In this document: positions 1-7,980 of the stretch, piece by piece
How positions within the stretch are numbered: position 1 is the stretch's first letter
How the letters are laid out: each line of letters begins with the position of its first letter
Assembly (NCBI GenBank): GCA_041391485.1
Contig: JAWKNY010000020.1
Location: 6,890-70,889 of the forward strand
Reading direction: 5' to 3'
DNA: 64,000 nucleotides
From: JACKAF01 sp041391485
GTDB taxonomy: Bacteria > Bdellovibrionota > FAC87 > UBA2466 > JACKAF01
Notes under the pieces: model-generated
What the model was told of the DNA's origin: nothing
The model's database searches: none
The model's input: the letters and a program-made list of their open reading frames with translations, nothing else
Position numbers and translations under genes: made by a program

Positions 1-562
1 GGTGGGAGCCGAACGTATCATTGGTTTTAGTAAGGGATGGTCCCAGCGCTTGGCGATGGCTCAAGCGTTGCTCGCCCGCCCGCGGATTTTGCTTTTTGAC
101 GAACCCATGAGTGGACTGGATCCGTTGGGGCGCATGGAACTGCGCCAACTGATCGCACGCATCCATGACGAGATGCCTGAGGCCACCATTTTTTAGTAGC
201 CACGTGCTTTCTGACGTCGAGCAGCTGTGTGCCTCCGTTGTTTTGCTTTCCAAAGGGAAACTCAAGAGTTTTTCCCGCATTGATGAGGCTAGCAGGGCGC
301 GCAGTGAAGCCTACGAGGTAACGGCGCGTGGGGTCCCCGAGGGCCACGCGCCAAATTGGGGAAAACAGATTCGCCACTCTCCTATAGGAGAAACCTGGAG
401 GGTAGATGGGACGGACGATTTGCTGGCGGCCTCAATGAACCTGAAGATCTGGGCGCTCAAGTCGTTGGCGTGTTCAGTCAACGCGCCTCATTGGAACAAA
501 AGTTATTTGGAAAACCGTCAACACCGGAAGCGGCGTTGTCAGAATCGGAGGCCTCGCTATGA
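1..562 (+). CDS. ABC transporter ATP-binding protein (5' truncated, frameshifted)
   Basis: This is the C-terminal part of the ATPase subunit of an ABC exporter; its Walker A half lies outside the window. Visible motifs in order are the signature region SKGWSQRLAMAQALL, Walker B plus D-loop (ILLFDEPMSGLDP) and the H-loop (SSHVLSDVEQL). The reading frame changes twice. Near 187-196 a T6 run makes a premature TAG, and one T fewer restores TIFSSHV. Around 430-475 the frame moves again and continues as GAQVVGVFSQRASLEQK, the typical C-terminal shape of these ATPases. The gene ends in a TGA that overlaps the ATG of the next gene (ATGA), so it is co-translated with the permease. Substrate unknown; the family is well supported. 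Confidence 0.85.
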
Positions 563-1323
563 TCGCCTTGCGCGTTGCTTGGATCACGATGCGTGAACTC
601 ATTTACGAAAGAGTCTTCTATCTTCTGCTTACCTTTGCCGTCCTGGCGCTCGGTTTCAGCCTGCTCCTGGGCCAGCTGACCTACTCCGAACAGGCTAAGA
701 TCACGCTGGACTTTCTGCTGGCCGCTGTAGAAGTGTCGATGGTGCTATTCAGCGTTTTCATGGGGATAGGACTCTTCAAAAAGGAACTCATGCTGGGAAG
801 TGTGGCGATGGTTCTTTCCAAACCAATTTCCCGCAGCTCGTTTCTTATTGGGAAGTACTTGGGGCAGGTAGCCATCCAATTCGTGGTGATGTTCTGCATG
901 ATGCTCCTGACACTGGCGATACAATCCAATTTCCAGGGGGATTCCTCGTTGCTCAGTGTGGTGCAGGCGGTGGGCCTCATCTTCCTGGAAGTCCTGGTTC
1001 TTACCGCTATGGCCTACTTTTTTGCGGTGAACGCCGGCACGATCACGGCGGCGGTAGTCACTCTCTGCCTCTTCGCCGTGGGGCACATGCGCGAGTCCAT
1101 TGTTTACCACTACAATATCTCCATTAGCCGCAGCTGGATTTGGCCCGTCATCATGAGCTTGATTCCGGATTTGGAGATCTTTAACATGAAGACCATCGCG
1201 TCCTATGGCTACACGCTGGATGCGACACAGCTTTTTTGGGCTGTCATGTACTCGCTGTGTTGTGCGGTTTTCTTTTTGTTTGTAGCCTGCGTGTGTTTTG
1301 CCAACAAGGATATTGCAACGTGA
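559..1323 (+). CDS. ABC transporter permease, ABC-2-like
   Basis: A 254-residue inner-membrane protein with about six hydrophobic segments (roughly residues 18-38, 55-75, 100-122, 133-160, 165-180 and 225-250). It is the membrane partner of the ATPase encoded just upstream, with which it overlaps by 4 bases. The sequence resembles the ABC-2 / NosY-like permease group, whose first cytoplasmic loop after the second helix carries a KKELMLGSVAMVLSKPISR-type motif; that motif is present at residues 74-92. Substrate cannot be told from sequence. Its stop codon overlaps the GTG start of the prepilin peptidase (GTGA), which suggests transcription as one unit of four genes. Confidence 0.82.
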   Translation: MIALRVAWITMRELIYERVFYLLLTFAVLALGFSLLLGQLTYSEQAKITLDFLLAAVEVSMVLFSVFMGIGLFKKELMLGSVAMVLSKPISRSSFLIGKYLGQVAIQFVVMFCMMLLTLAIQSNFQGDSSLLSVVQAVGLIFLEVLVLTAMAYFFAVNAGTITAAVVTLCLFAVGHMRESIVYHYNISISRSWIWPVIMSLIPDLEIFNMKTIASYGYTLDATQLFWAVMYSLCCAVFFLFVACVCFANKDIAT

Positions 1324-2111
1324 GCGGAATCGAACAAAATTTTCCAGTCCTTACTTTGCTAAGTGTTTTTGTAGTGGGCCTGATTTTCGGCAGTTTCTTC
1401 AACGTGGTCATCATTCGGCTTCCACAAGAGAAAAGCTTTTGGGGAGGGCGTTCCCACTGTGTGAGCTGCGGAAAACTCATCGCCTGGTACCACAACCTGC
1501 CGGTCCTGAGTTTTATCTGGCTACGGGGCAAGTGCGCGGACTGCGGTACGAAGATTTCTCATCAGTATTGGATGGTTGAGCTTGCGACCGGACTTCTCTT
1601 TGTATGGGTCTACCTCAATACCGGACTCAACATCAGTTTTGTGGGCTACACGATCTTTAGCTCTTTGCTTTTGGTGATTTCGGTGATCGATCTTCATCAC
1701 CGCATTATCCCGGATGAATTGAGTTTAGGGGGGATGGTGGCGGGCTTCTTGTTCTCTTTCCTTTGGCCTGAAACGAACTGGGTCCATTCGCTGCTGGGAA
1801 TTCTTCTGGGCGGCGGCGTGTTTTTGGCGGTGGCCCTTTTTTACGAAAAGGTCGCCGGAAGAGAAGGTTTAGGCGGGGGAGATGTTAAATTGCTCGGTAT
1901 GATTGGGGCCTGGCTGGGCTTCCAAAGCATCTTACTCGTGATACTTATCTCCAGTGCGTTGGGTTCGGTCATCGGTGTAATCTACATGATCTGGAAAAAA
2001 GGGGATCTGAAGTCCGCTATTCCCTTTGGACCGTTCTTGGCCTTGGCCGCACTCATTTGCGCGTTTTTTGGCAAAGGGCTACAGTATCTTCTTTATCCGG
2101 GAATTCCATGA
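1320..2111 (+). CDS. pilD: Prepilin peptidase / N-methyltransferase (PilD, type IV leader peptidase)
   Basis: Inner-membrane aspartyl protease that cleaves and N-methylates type IV prepilins and pseudopilins. The start chosen is GTG at 1320, overlapping the permease stop; it gives 263 residues, a usual length. A zinc-binding tetra-cysteine cytoplasmic domain is present (C47-VS-C50 and C72-AD-C75). The two catalytic aspartates are D124 in VIDLHHRIIPDE and D188 in GGGDVKLLGMIGAWLG. Multiple hydrophobic helices surround them. It probably processes the pilin-like proteins encoded at 31.5-36.3 kb, whose leaders carry the Gly|hydrophobic-TLLE cleavage site. It shares 4-base overlaps with both neighbours. 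High confidence. Confidence 0.95.
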   Translation: MSGIEQNFPVLTLLSVFVVGLIFGSFFNVVIIRLPQEKSFWGGRSHCVSCGKLIAWYHNLPVLSFIWLRGKCADCGTKISHQYWMVELATGLLFVWVYLNTGLNISFVGYTIFSSLLLVISVIDLHHRIIPDELSLGGMVAGFLFSFLWPETNWVHSLLGILLGGGVFLAVALFYEKVAGREGLGGGDVKLLGMIGAWLGFQSILLVILISSALGSVIGVIYMIWKKGDLKSAIPFGPFLALAALICAFFGKGLQYLLYPGIP

Positions 2112-3103
2112 GCAACAAAAAAACCATCATGATCACCGGTGGTGCGGGCTACATCGGCCGCTGCACCGCTTATGTGCTTTCTCAAAACGGCTACAAGCCG
2201 GTACTCATCGACAACTTCAGCACGGGCCGACGGGCTATGGTGGGCGAGCTGACGTGCTTCGATCTCGATCTTACGGATCGCAAGCTGACGCTCGAAGCAT
2301 TCAGAAAAAGTCCCGATCTGGTGGGGGTGATCCATTTTGCCGCCAAAGCGCTCGTAGGCGAATCGGTGGAGAAGCCCTACGATTACCTGAGGAATAACGT
2401 TCTATCGACGCTTAACATCGCAGAGGCCGCGACTTCGGCGAAAGTGTGCTTGCTGCATTCGTCCAGCTGCGCGGTTTATGGCGTACCGGAAGAACTCCCC
2501 ATTCGCGAAACCACGGCGCGAGTTCCCGTTTCCCCTTATGGCTCGGCTAAGGCGATGGCCGAGGATGTGATCGCGCAGTTTGTGCGGCACAAGGGGCTCA
2601 GGGCCCTCAACCTACGCTATTTCAACCCAGCCGGGAGTTTGGGAAACGCCCAATATGGGGAGCTGCACGATCCGGAAACGCATCTGATTCCAAACGTGGT
2701 CAATGCGTTTCTAGGGGGAAACCCTATCCGCGTTTTTGGCGATGACTATGACACTCCCGATGGAACTTGCGTGCGTGACTATATCCACATCGAAGATCTG
2801 GTGGCGGCGCACGTTGCCGCACTGGAGAAGCTGCTCTCACCGGAAGGGCTTGAAGTGGAGAGTCTCAATATCGGGGCGGGGAAGGGCAGCTCTGTGAAAG
2901 AGGTGCTGGATACGGCGGCTTCGGTGCTGGGGGGAGCGATTCCGCATGAGATGGCGCCTAGGCGGCCAGGCGATCCGCCGGAACTCGTCGCTGACATCGC
3001 ACAAGCCAAGTCTGTTTTGTCCTGGGCCCCTAAGAAATCCTTGGGCGAAATGATTGCCGATCACCACACGTGGTTAGTCGGCCGAGCCAAGAAGTTGCTC
3101 TAA
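2108..3103 (+). CDS. galE: UDP-glucose 4-epimerase-like NAD-dependent epimerase (GalE family)
   Basis: Extended short-chain dehydrogenase that in characterised members interconverts UDP-glucose and UDP-galactose (or the N-acetyl forms). The ATG at 2108 overlaps the pilD stop and gives 331 residues, close to the usual 330-340. The NAD-binding G11-x-x-G14-x-x-G17 lies in TGGAGYIG. The catalytic Y144-x-x-x-K148 lies in SPYGSAKAM, with the serine region SSSCAVYG just before it. NLRYFNPAGS and the DYIHIEDL segment are typical of GalE. Exact sugar specificity is not determinable. The product probably feeds surface polysaccharide synthesis; two glycosyltransferases lie 2.5-4.7 kb downstream on the other strand. 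Confidence 0.9.
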   Translation: MSNKKTIMITGGAGYIGRCTAYVLSQNGYKPVLIDNFSTGRRAMVGELTCFDLDLTDRKLTLEAFRKSPDLVGVIHFAAKALVGESVEKPYDYLRNNVLSTLNIAEAATSAKVCLLHSSSCAVYGVPEELPIRETTARVPVSPYGSAKAMAEDVIAQFVRHKGLRALNLRYFNPAGSLGNAQYGELHDPETHLIPNVVNAFLGGNPIRVFGDDYDTPDGTCVRDYIHIEDLVAAHVAALEKLLSPEGLEVESLNIGAGKGSSVKEVLDTAASVLGGAIPHEMAPRRPGDPPELVADIAQAKSVLSWAPKKSLGEMIADHHTWLVGRAKKLL

Positions 3104-3114
3104 AAGTCTGTCCG

Positions 3115-3945
3115 TTATTCCGATTCTTTATTTTCGCTATGGGGAAGCGTGCCTTCGGCGACGAGCAGGTAGCCGCGGTTTTCGACGGTGTCCATCGTCT
3201 TCATCGCTTTTACCAGCGTGTCGGTAGTGACCCAAACCCAGGGTGCTTTACTGGGGTTTACGTCCATGACCAGAAAAGAATCTGAAGCGCTGTCGTAAGC
3301 GCCGACGGGGGAGATGTGTCCGCCACCTTCCTGACCCAGTTCGGAACGCTTGTAATTTACGATCACAAAGTCGCCGGCCTTTGCCAGATTGGCCTTCATC
3401 TCGTCGCGAATCTTATCCGTGGAAATGGAGTTGTCCACGACTCGGATGGTGGACGCGAGCCCGTGCGCGATCAGCATGTCGTGGAGCTGGCGCAACTGGA
3501 GTCCGAAATCTTTTTTTCCCTGAATGGGTTCACCATAAAGCTGGGTCGGCGTTTTGACCTTTGTCGCGCTTTCCGAAAAAAATGCATTGGGCGTGTAACG
3601 TTCGATGCGAGCGTCAAAACCTTCCGGCAGGTGCTTGGTGAGTTTCTTGTCTAGCAGCGAGGTGTCCACGGGCTTGCTAAACGCACTATTGGAGAGGCGG
3701 AGAGCATTCAGAACGACGGTGCCCGTCGTGGGGCCGCAGCTGATTTTGTCGGTCTGGCTTTGGAACTGATTCGCCAAAACGAAAAAGTCTTTTTTGGCCT
3801 CCGCTCTTTCCAGTCGCACCTGAGCCGCGTCGTTCGTCCAGTCCAAAACCGGCTGGGACGGCTGCGCCGTTTTGGGGGGGTTGTTACAGGCGCCGAAACC
3901 AACCAGACAAAGAATTGCTAGGGTGACAGAAGGGCTGAAACGCAT
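3115..3945 (-). CDS. Phytochelatin synthase-family lipoprotein
   Basis: A 276-residue protein of the papain-fold phytochelatin synthase family. In plants these enzymes join gamma-Glu-Cys units of glutathione; most bacterial one-domain forms act mainly as glutathione gamma-glutamylcysteine hydrolases. The catalytic triad is visible: Cys70 in KISCGPTTG, followed by VVLNALRLS; His210 in GGHISPVGAYD; Asp228 in LVMDVNPSKAPWVW. The N-terminus is a lipoprotein signal with lipobox LVGFGAC (lipidated Cys20), so the enzyme should be membrane-anchored facing the periplasm. It lies just downstream of the solitary rplC on the same strand, with an 84-base gap. Role is inferred to be thiol or heavy-metal handling. 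Confidence 0.88.
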   Translation of the reverse strand: MRFSPSVTLAILCLVGFGACNNPPKTAQPSQPVLDWTNDAAQVRLERAEAKKDFFVLANQFQSQTDKISCGPTTGTVVLNALRLSNSAFSKPVDTSLLDKKLTKHLPEGFDARIERYTPNAFFSESATKVKTPTQLYGEPIQGKKDFGLQLRQLHDMLIAHGLASTIRVVDNSISTDKIRDEMKANLAKAGDFVIVNYKRSELGQEGGGHISPVGAYDSASDSFLVMDVNPSKAPWVWVTTDTLVKAMKTMDTVENRGYLLVAEGTLPHSENKESE

Positions 3946-4029
3946 AGTACCTCACTCGTAGTCTAACGACGTCCGGATATAGCACTGCGTCAAATCGCAC
4001 GCAACTAGGTTTATCTGGCGATTATTCGA

Positions 4030-4698
4030 TTAGACCCATTGACGGTCAGTGGGTGCCGGGCGTTTCTTCGCCGATTGGACGAAGACCAAACCTTTGCGCG
4101 ATCCGGGAACCGCTCCTTTGAGCAGCAGGAGGTTCTCATCGGCTTTCACTTCGACGATTTCAAGATTTTGGACGGTCTTGCGCTCGTCACCCCAATGTCC
4201 GGGCATCTTCTTCTTTTTGACGATACGACCGGGCCAGGTGTTCGCACCCATGGAACCGCCGTGACGGAAAAACTCATGCACACCGTGGGAGGATTTGGCG
4301 CCGGAGAAGTTGTGGCGCTTCATCACACCGGTGAAGCCGTGACCTTTGGAGGTCCCGACCACATCGACTTTGTCCCCTTTTTGGAACATATCGAGCTTCA
4401 GGGCCTGACCGGGCTTGAGATGGGCAATAGCCTCATCCGACGCCACCCGGATTTCCTGCATAGCGGCCTTAGCGGGAGTGCCCGCTTTCTTAAAATGTCC
4501 TTGCTGGGCCTTATTTACGTTTTGGGGCTTCTTGGCTCCCAGGCCCACCTGAATGGCGGCGTAGCCGTCCTTCTCGTTGAGCTTCACCTGCGTGATCACG
4601 CAGTCGGAGGTATCCACGACCGTGACCGGCACCAAGGCGCCGTTGTCGTCATAGACCCGAGTCATTCCTACTTTACGTCCCAAGATTCCGACTTTCAT
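4030..4698 (-). CDS. rplC: 50S ribosomal protein L3, solitary gene
   Basis: Ribosomal protein L3, which binds 23S rRNA domains II and VI near the peptidyl transferase centre and starts 50S assembly. The start MKVGILGRKVGMTRVY is preceded by GAGGGA and gives a 222-residue protein, near the bacterial norm. Family hallmarks include GTSKGHGFTGVMKRH, the glutamine/tryptophan loop (GANTWPGRIVKKKKMPGHWG) and a C-terminal VPGSRKGLVFV. The gene is normally second in the S10 operon (rpsJ-rplC-rplD-rplW). Here it stands alone between a phytochelatin synthase and a small basic protein, with its own promoter. The main L3 could therefore have moved, or this could be a second copy; the window cannot decide. 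Confidence 0.95.
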   Translation of the reverse strand: MKVGILGRKVGMTRVYDDNGALVPVTVVDTSDCVITQVKLNEKDGYAAIQVGLGAKKPQNVNKAQQGHFKKAGTPAKAAMQEIRVASDEAIAHLKPGQALKLDMFQKGDKVDVVGTSKGHGFTGVMKRHNFSGAKSSHGVHEFFRHGGSMGANTWPGRIVKKKKMPGHWGDERKTVQNLEIVEVKADENLLLLKGAVPGSRKGLVFVQSAKKRPAPTDRQWV

Positions 4699-4737
4699 GT
4701 TCCCTCTTTCGCGAAGCTTCAAAAAACAATCCCACAG

Positions 4738-4766
4738 TTTATAGCGGCATCCCCTCGACGGAGCAA
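4738..4766 (-). promoter_or_regulatory. Sigma-70-type promoter of rplC
   Basis: On the minus strand a -35 box TTGCTC (4761-4766) is separated by 17 bases from a -10 box TATAAA (4738-4743). Transcription would start near 4731, giving a leader of about 33 bases before the rplC ATG at 4698. This supports rplC being an independent transcription unit. Inference from consensus only. Confidence 0.55.
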
Positions 4767-4849
4767 CTGTTTTCCCACAGCCGCTCTTGGGGGGCCCGAG
4801 CGGGGGGAGACGGCATTGTATTGGAATGGGGCGTTAACAAAAATTAATT

Positions 4850-5042
4850 CTTTTTGCCGCGGTGCCTTTTCAAGGGAGGGGGTCTGAGTGAATGCTCAAG
4901 ATCGTGGGTTGAGGGGACTCGCCGGTTGGGCGGTCGGCTAAGGGGGACAAGCCGGCTGCTGGGAAGAACGGGCGAGATTCCTTTTTTTGGGGGGATGAAG
5001 TCAAGCCATCAGAGGGACCGGAGACGGTCCCTCTTCCTTTTT
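4850..5042 (+). ncRNA. Candidate structured small RNA in the rplC upstream gap
   Basis: No protein gene lies between 4699 and 5047. The plus strand there shows stacked inverted repeats. An outer stem CTCGCC (4918-4923)/GGCGAG (4971-4976) encloses a second stem of CGGCT (4935-4939) with AGCCG (4950-4954), followed by a T7 run at 4982-4988. After that comes a perfect terminator hairpin ending at 5042. An AT-rich stretch at 4838-4856 could hold a promoter. The total size of about 190 bases would suit a regulatory RNA, but no known family (6S, SRP, tmRNA, RNase P) could be recognised. It could instead be two terminators back to back. Confidence 0.3.
5011..5042 (+). terminator. Rho-independent terminator, 10-bp stem with GAGA loop
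   Basis: A perfect 10-base stem, AGAGGGACCG (5011-5020) and CGGTCCCTCT (5025-5034), is closed by a GNRA-type GAGA tetraloop and followed by TCCTTTTT on the plus strand. No plus-strand protein gene ends here, so it either ends the candidate small RNA or acts mostly as a minus-strand stem after the gene at 5048-5482. Confidence 0.65.
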
Positions 5043-5047
5043 CTGCT

Positions 5048-5482
5048 CTAATCGCCGAGCTTCAGATCGCGCACAAGTTTTTCCAGAAACTCGTTTTCGG
5101 TGGTTTCCTTGGAGTCGGAGTCGAAATCGATCTCCTTGATCTCGTCCAGGGTTTCTTTGAATTTGTCGTCGTTTTCAAGCCCCTCTTTCAACTTTTCCAT
5201 GTAGTCTTTGGGGTACTTTTTCACCAGTTTGTCGACGTAGGTGTTGAGTTTTTTCTCGGCCTTAATGCGTTTGTTCAGCTGGAGAGTTTTCCAGACTGAA
5301 ATGTAGTGAAGTCGGCAATAACCCTCAGAAACGGGTTCAGCGCGGCAATGGCTTTGCAGGCAAAACTTGCGCTTCTTTTCCCCGGTCTTCTTTTTAGGAC
5401 TCGCCTTCTTAGTCCCGACCTTGGCCTTGGTCACGGGCTTGGGTTCGGTCTTGGTTTCGGTTTTTTTTGTTCGTTTTGCCAA
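5048..5482 (-). CDS. Small basic protein with Cys/His zinc-finger-like motif
   Basis: A 144-residue protein of unknown function. Residues 1-38 are a lysine/threonine/proline-rich, strongly basic tail reminiscent of histone-like or nucleic-acid-binding tails. Residues 39-60 hold a C-x5-C-x9-C-x2-H arrangement (FCLQSHCRAEP, then GYCRLHY) that could bind one zinc ion. The remainder is a charged, probably helical region with an acidic C-terminus. The start is TTG with GGGAG just upstream; no ATG fits. The gene lies upstream of rplC on the same strand, separated by the structured gap. Nucleic-acid binding is an inference from charge and the metal-site pattern only. Confidence 0.7.
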   Translation of the reverse strand: MAKRTKKTETKTEPKPVTKAKVGTKKASPKKKTGEKKRKFCLQSHCRAEPVSEGYCRLHYISVWKTLQLNKRIKAEKKLNTYVDKLVKKYPKDYMEKLKEGLENDDKFKETLDEIKEIDFDSDSKETTENEFLEKLVRDLKLGD

Positions 5483-5581
5483 AGCTTACTCCCACTTTTC
5501 AAAGCGGCGGCAGGCAAAGACCTACCTGTACTGCGTATCGGCAGAAGGAGGGACGTGCTTTAGTGGATTAGGGCCCGTGCG

Positions 5582-6997
5582 TCACCGCAGACATTCGGGC
5601 CGCTGGTAGAGCAAGATGGGCCCTCGCCGGGCATTTCGGAGCAGGTTGAGTCGGATGAAGAGGGCTTCGGGCCAGGCCGGTGGGAAGACGGCTGCGGACG
5701 GAGCGAGCGGTCCTCAGTGAGCATCCGCTCGGCCCAATCCCAACGGACGGCCGAAATACTGGCGCAGTTTTCCGGGTGCCAAAGTTCCCGATTGTTCTCC
5801 TCGAGACGGATATACCGCACCGGGGATTTCAAGAAAGCCGAGAGGTAAGGCACGACCGATCCCTCGTAGTCGTACAACACGCTAATGTCGGGACGTTCGT
5901 TGAGGTAACGGACCAGCTCCAGCGCGTTTCGCTGGGGGGTGCTGAATAAGGTGGCTAAAAGCAGCAGCCCGTTCAGAACGAGAAAATAAATTTTGCGTAG
6001 ACGGCTTTTTGAAAAAAGCCCCTCGGCCAAAGGGACCAGTGCCAGTAGAGCTACGGGAAGGATGGGCACCATGAACCGCTCTTCCTTGTGCGGGATGAGG
6101 AGTGGCTCACCAGGAAAACCAGGAAAAACACCACGAGTTGAGAAAGCCCACGGTAGCGTTCGCGCACGGCGAGGTCTCGGTAACGCGCGAGGAACGTCGG
6201 CGGGAGGAGCAGCGCTATCCAAAGGAGGAAGTAGGTATAGAAAGGAGTCGTTCCGTACGAACTCGAATGGTGGATGTTGTAATCGACATAAGAAAAAAGG
6301 GATTGGTGAAAACTCCCCCGCAATAGGTAGTCCACGCCGCCGGTCACCAAAAAGAGGGCCGCACCCACGCCCGCGAAGGGCCCAATCCTTGTAACGTCGT
6401 CGGGGTAAGAAACACAGGGCAAAGGCGCAAACCCCTGTCTGGAAACGCATCGTGGCCGCCACCCCCAAGAAGATCAAACTGAGGGCCAAGTCCAGGCCCC
6501 GCGCTTTACGTTGGTACTCGACGGCAAAAGTCGCACTCAGAAGGAGAAAAGGCGCCGACAAGGACTCGATCATCGCCCGGCTGTAGAGAAAGGGGCAAAG
6601 AAAAAAAGCGCCGATAAAAAAGAGCGCCCACTTCAGGTAGTCGGGGCGATCCCCGTACAACCGGCACGCGCAAAAGGACGAAAACCAGATAGGCAAAAAC
6701 AGCGAGGAAGGTGAGTACCAGTTGGTACTGCAAAAAGGGATCTTCCACTCCGAGCTTCCACAGCGAATGGGAAAGCGAGTAAAGCATGAGACGAGGCAGC
6801 GGGGAGCGAATTTCGGAGTTCTCAATAATTTTTGCAACGCTTTGGCTCTGGGCGGGGATGAAAAACTCCGTGAGAGAAGTGTAATCATCCAGCGCTACGA
6901 AGCCGGGGTTCAGCCAGGGAGTGAGGAGATAAAGCGCAGCACCCAGGCCCAAAAGACCCCGCATCATCGGTGTCGCAAAATAGGATTTTAGGGGCAT
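5582..6997 (-). CDS. Multi-pass mannosyltransferase-like glycosyltransferase (GT22/Alg9-like), frameshifted
   Basis: Reconstructed as one integral-membrane glycosyltransferase of about 470 residues. The N-terminus (MPLKSYFATPMMRGLLGLG) is followed by a first periplasmic loop with the acidic pair PGFVALDDYTS, as in dolichyl- or polyprenyl-phosphate-sugar transferases. Several hydrophobic helices follow, then IPHKEERFMVPILPVALL. The HKExRF motif is characteristic of the Alg9/PIG-B (GT22) group. The frame changes at least four times, near 6510-6560, 6390-6420, 6090-6120 and 5680. The last change restores a natural ending WPEALFIRLNLLRNAR followed by a stop at 5582. It lies just downstream of the GT2 gene on the same strand and probably acts with it in building a surface glycan. 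Confidence 0.7.
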
Positions 6998-7038
6998 AGA
7001 AAAAGACGATAGCCGCGTGAACTAGGAAAGAAAAGTTT

Positions 7039-7819
7039 TTAGCCGGGAACGGTGGCGAGGAACGGCGTGGATCGGTGGGCTGGGGAGAAGCGCAGACGCA
7101 CCAGCTCTTTGAAGCACAGCCAGCTCCGACTGGGTAAGCTGCGCAGTTTTCGTCGACGGCCCGCAAACGGACGGAACTTGAAGGGAATGGGCAGCTCTTT
7201 TACGTAGTCGGGGTAGTTGCTCTTGATCAGCACCGTCAAAATCAGGTTTGCCGCATCGGTGTTTGGGGGAGTGTTTTCAAGTACGAAATGAGAGCCACTC
7301 GGGAATACAGGCGGAAGGGCACGTTTGGGTCACTGAGTCGAATGCCGAATAGCCAACGGAGCACAGTGCGCAGTCCCGCGTTCGCGGTTCGGCGCGGCCA
7401 GGAGTCCAACCGGTGGGTCCGTTGTCCGAGAATCAGGTGAAACTGATCGCGCGTCCGCCACATGCGCAGAAAATCGCTGGGGTCGTAGCGACCACTACTA
7501 TCGACCTGCAGAACGTACCGGCCGCGGGCGGTCTCGTAGCCGCGCCGGACGGCCCGTCCGTGCCCGATATGGAGCTGGTGCACGACCCGAATCTCGGAGT
7601 GCTCGCGGCGAAGGCCGTCCAGACTCCGGCCTGTGCCGTCGTTGGAGCCGTCGTTTACGATGACGAGGCTCAAATTCGGAAACCGTCTCTCGGAGGACAT
7701 CCAGCCAGGTCAGGATCAGCGCCTCAATGTGGGCCCCTTCGTTGTAGCAGGGCATGACCACACTGAGGCTCAGGGTGGGGACTTCTAGGAGCACGTTTTT
7801 CTTCCCGGCTATCGGTCAT
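7039..7819 (-). CDS. Family 2 glycosyltransferase (dolichol-phosphate-mannose synthase-like), frameshifted
   Basis: Cytoplasmic GT-A glycosyltransferase of about 260 residues that likely loads a sugar onto a polyprenyl phosphate. Motifs are LSVVMPCYNEG at the N-terminus, VIVNDGSNDGT (nucleotide-sugar binding), IGHGRAVRRGYETARG and VDSSGRYDPSDF (where family members carry the metal-binding Asp). A C-terminal segment with NYPDYVKELPIPFKFR appears in a third frame. Frame changes fall at a run of A near 7797, at about 7700 and at a G5 run near 7264. The start chosen is the ATG at 7819 because AAGGA stands 4 bases before it. It precedes the mannosyltransferase-like gene by about 40 bases, suggesting a donor-synthesis plus transferase pair. 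Confidence 0.75.
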
Positions 7820-7920
7820 GGTGTCCTTGGTGGCGCGTTGCAATGTCGGTGTAAGACAGCCTCATTATATACGCTTTTTGAGGCGCAGGCGAACCCTCAG
7901 GGCCTGTCCTTGGGGCCGAC

Positions 7921-7949
7921 TTGACGCCCTCGGCGATTCTCAGTATAAA
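7921..7949 (+). promoter_or_regulatory. Strong sigma-70 promoter of guaBA
   Basis: TTGACG (7921-7926) and TATAAA (7944-7949) are separated by exactly 17 bases, one mismatch each from consensus. Transcription would begin near 7956, about 25 bases before the guaB ATG at 7981. Good fit for constitutive expression of the guanine-nucleotide operon. Confidence 0.75.
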
Positions 7950-7980
7950 CCGGCCATTTAACCCTAACCCCAGGCCTTAG

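Noticed and set aside
187..196. Programmed frameshifting at T6 in the ABC ATPase gene
   Set aside because: No downstream structure or internal ribosome-like stimulator was evident, and similar slips occur at unrelated homopolymers throughout the window.
4039..4887. Plus-strand 282-residue reading frame opposite rplC
   Set aside because: It is the antisense shadow of a highly conserved ribosomal protein gene; no domain or ribosome site.
4850..5042. Identification of the structured gap as 6S RNA
   Set aside because: Length is right, but the long central bulge flanked by two extended stems of 6S RNA could not be drawn from the repeats seen.
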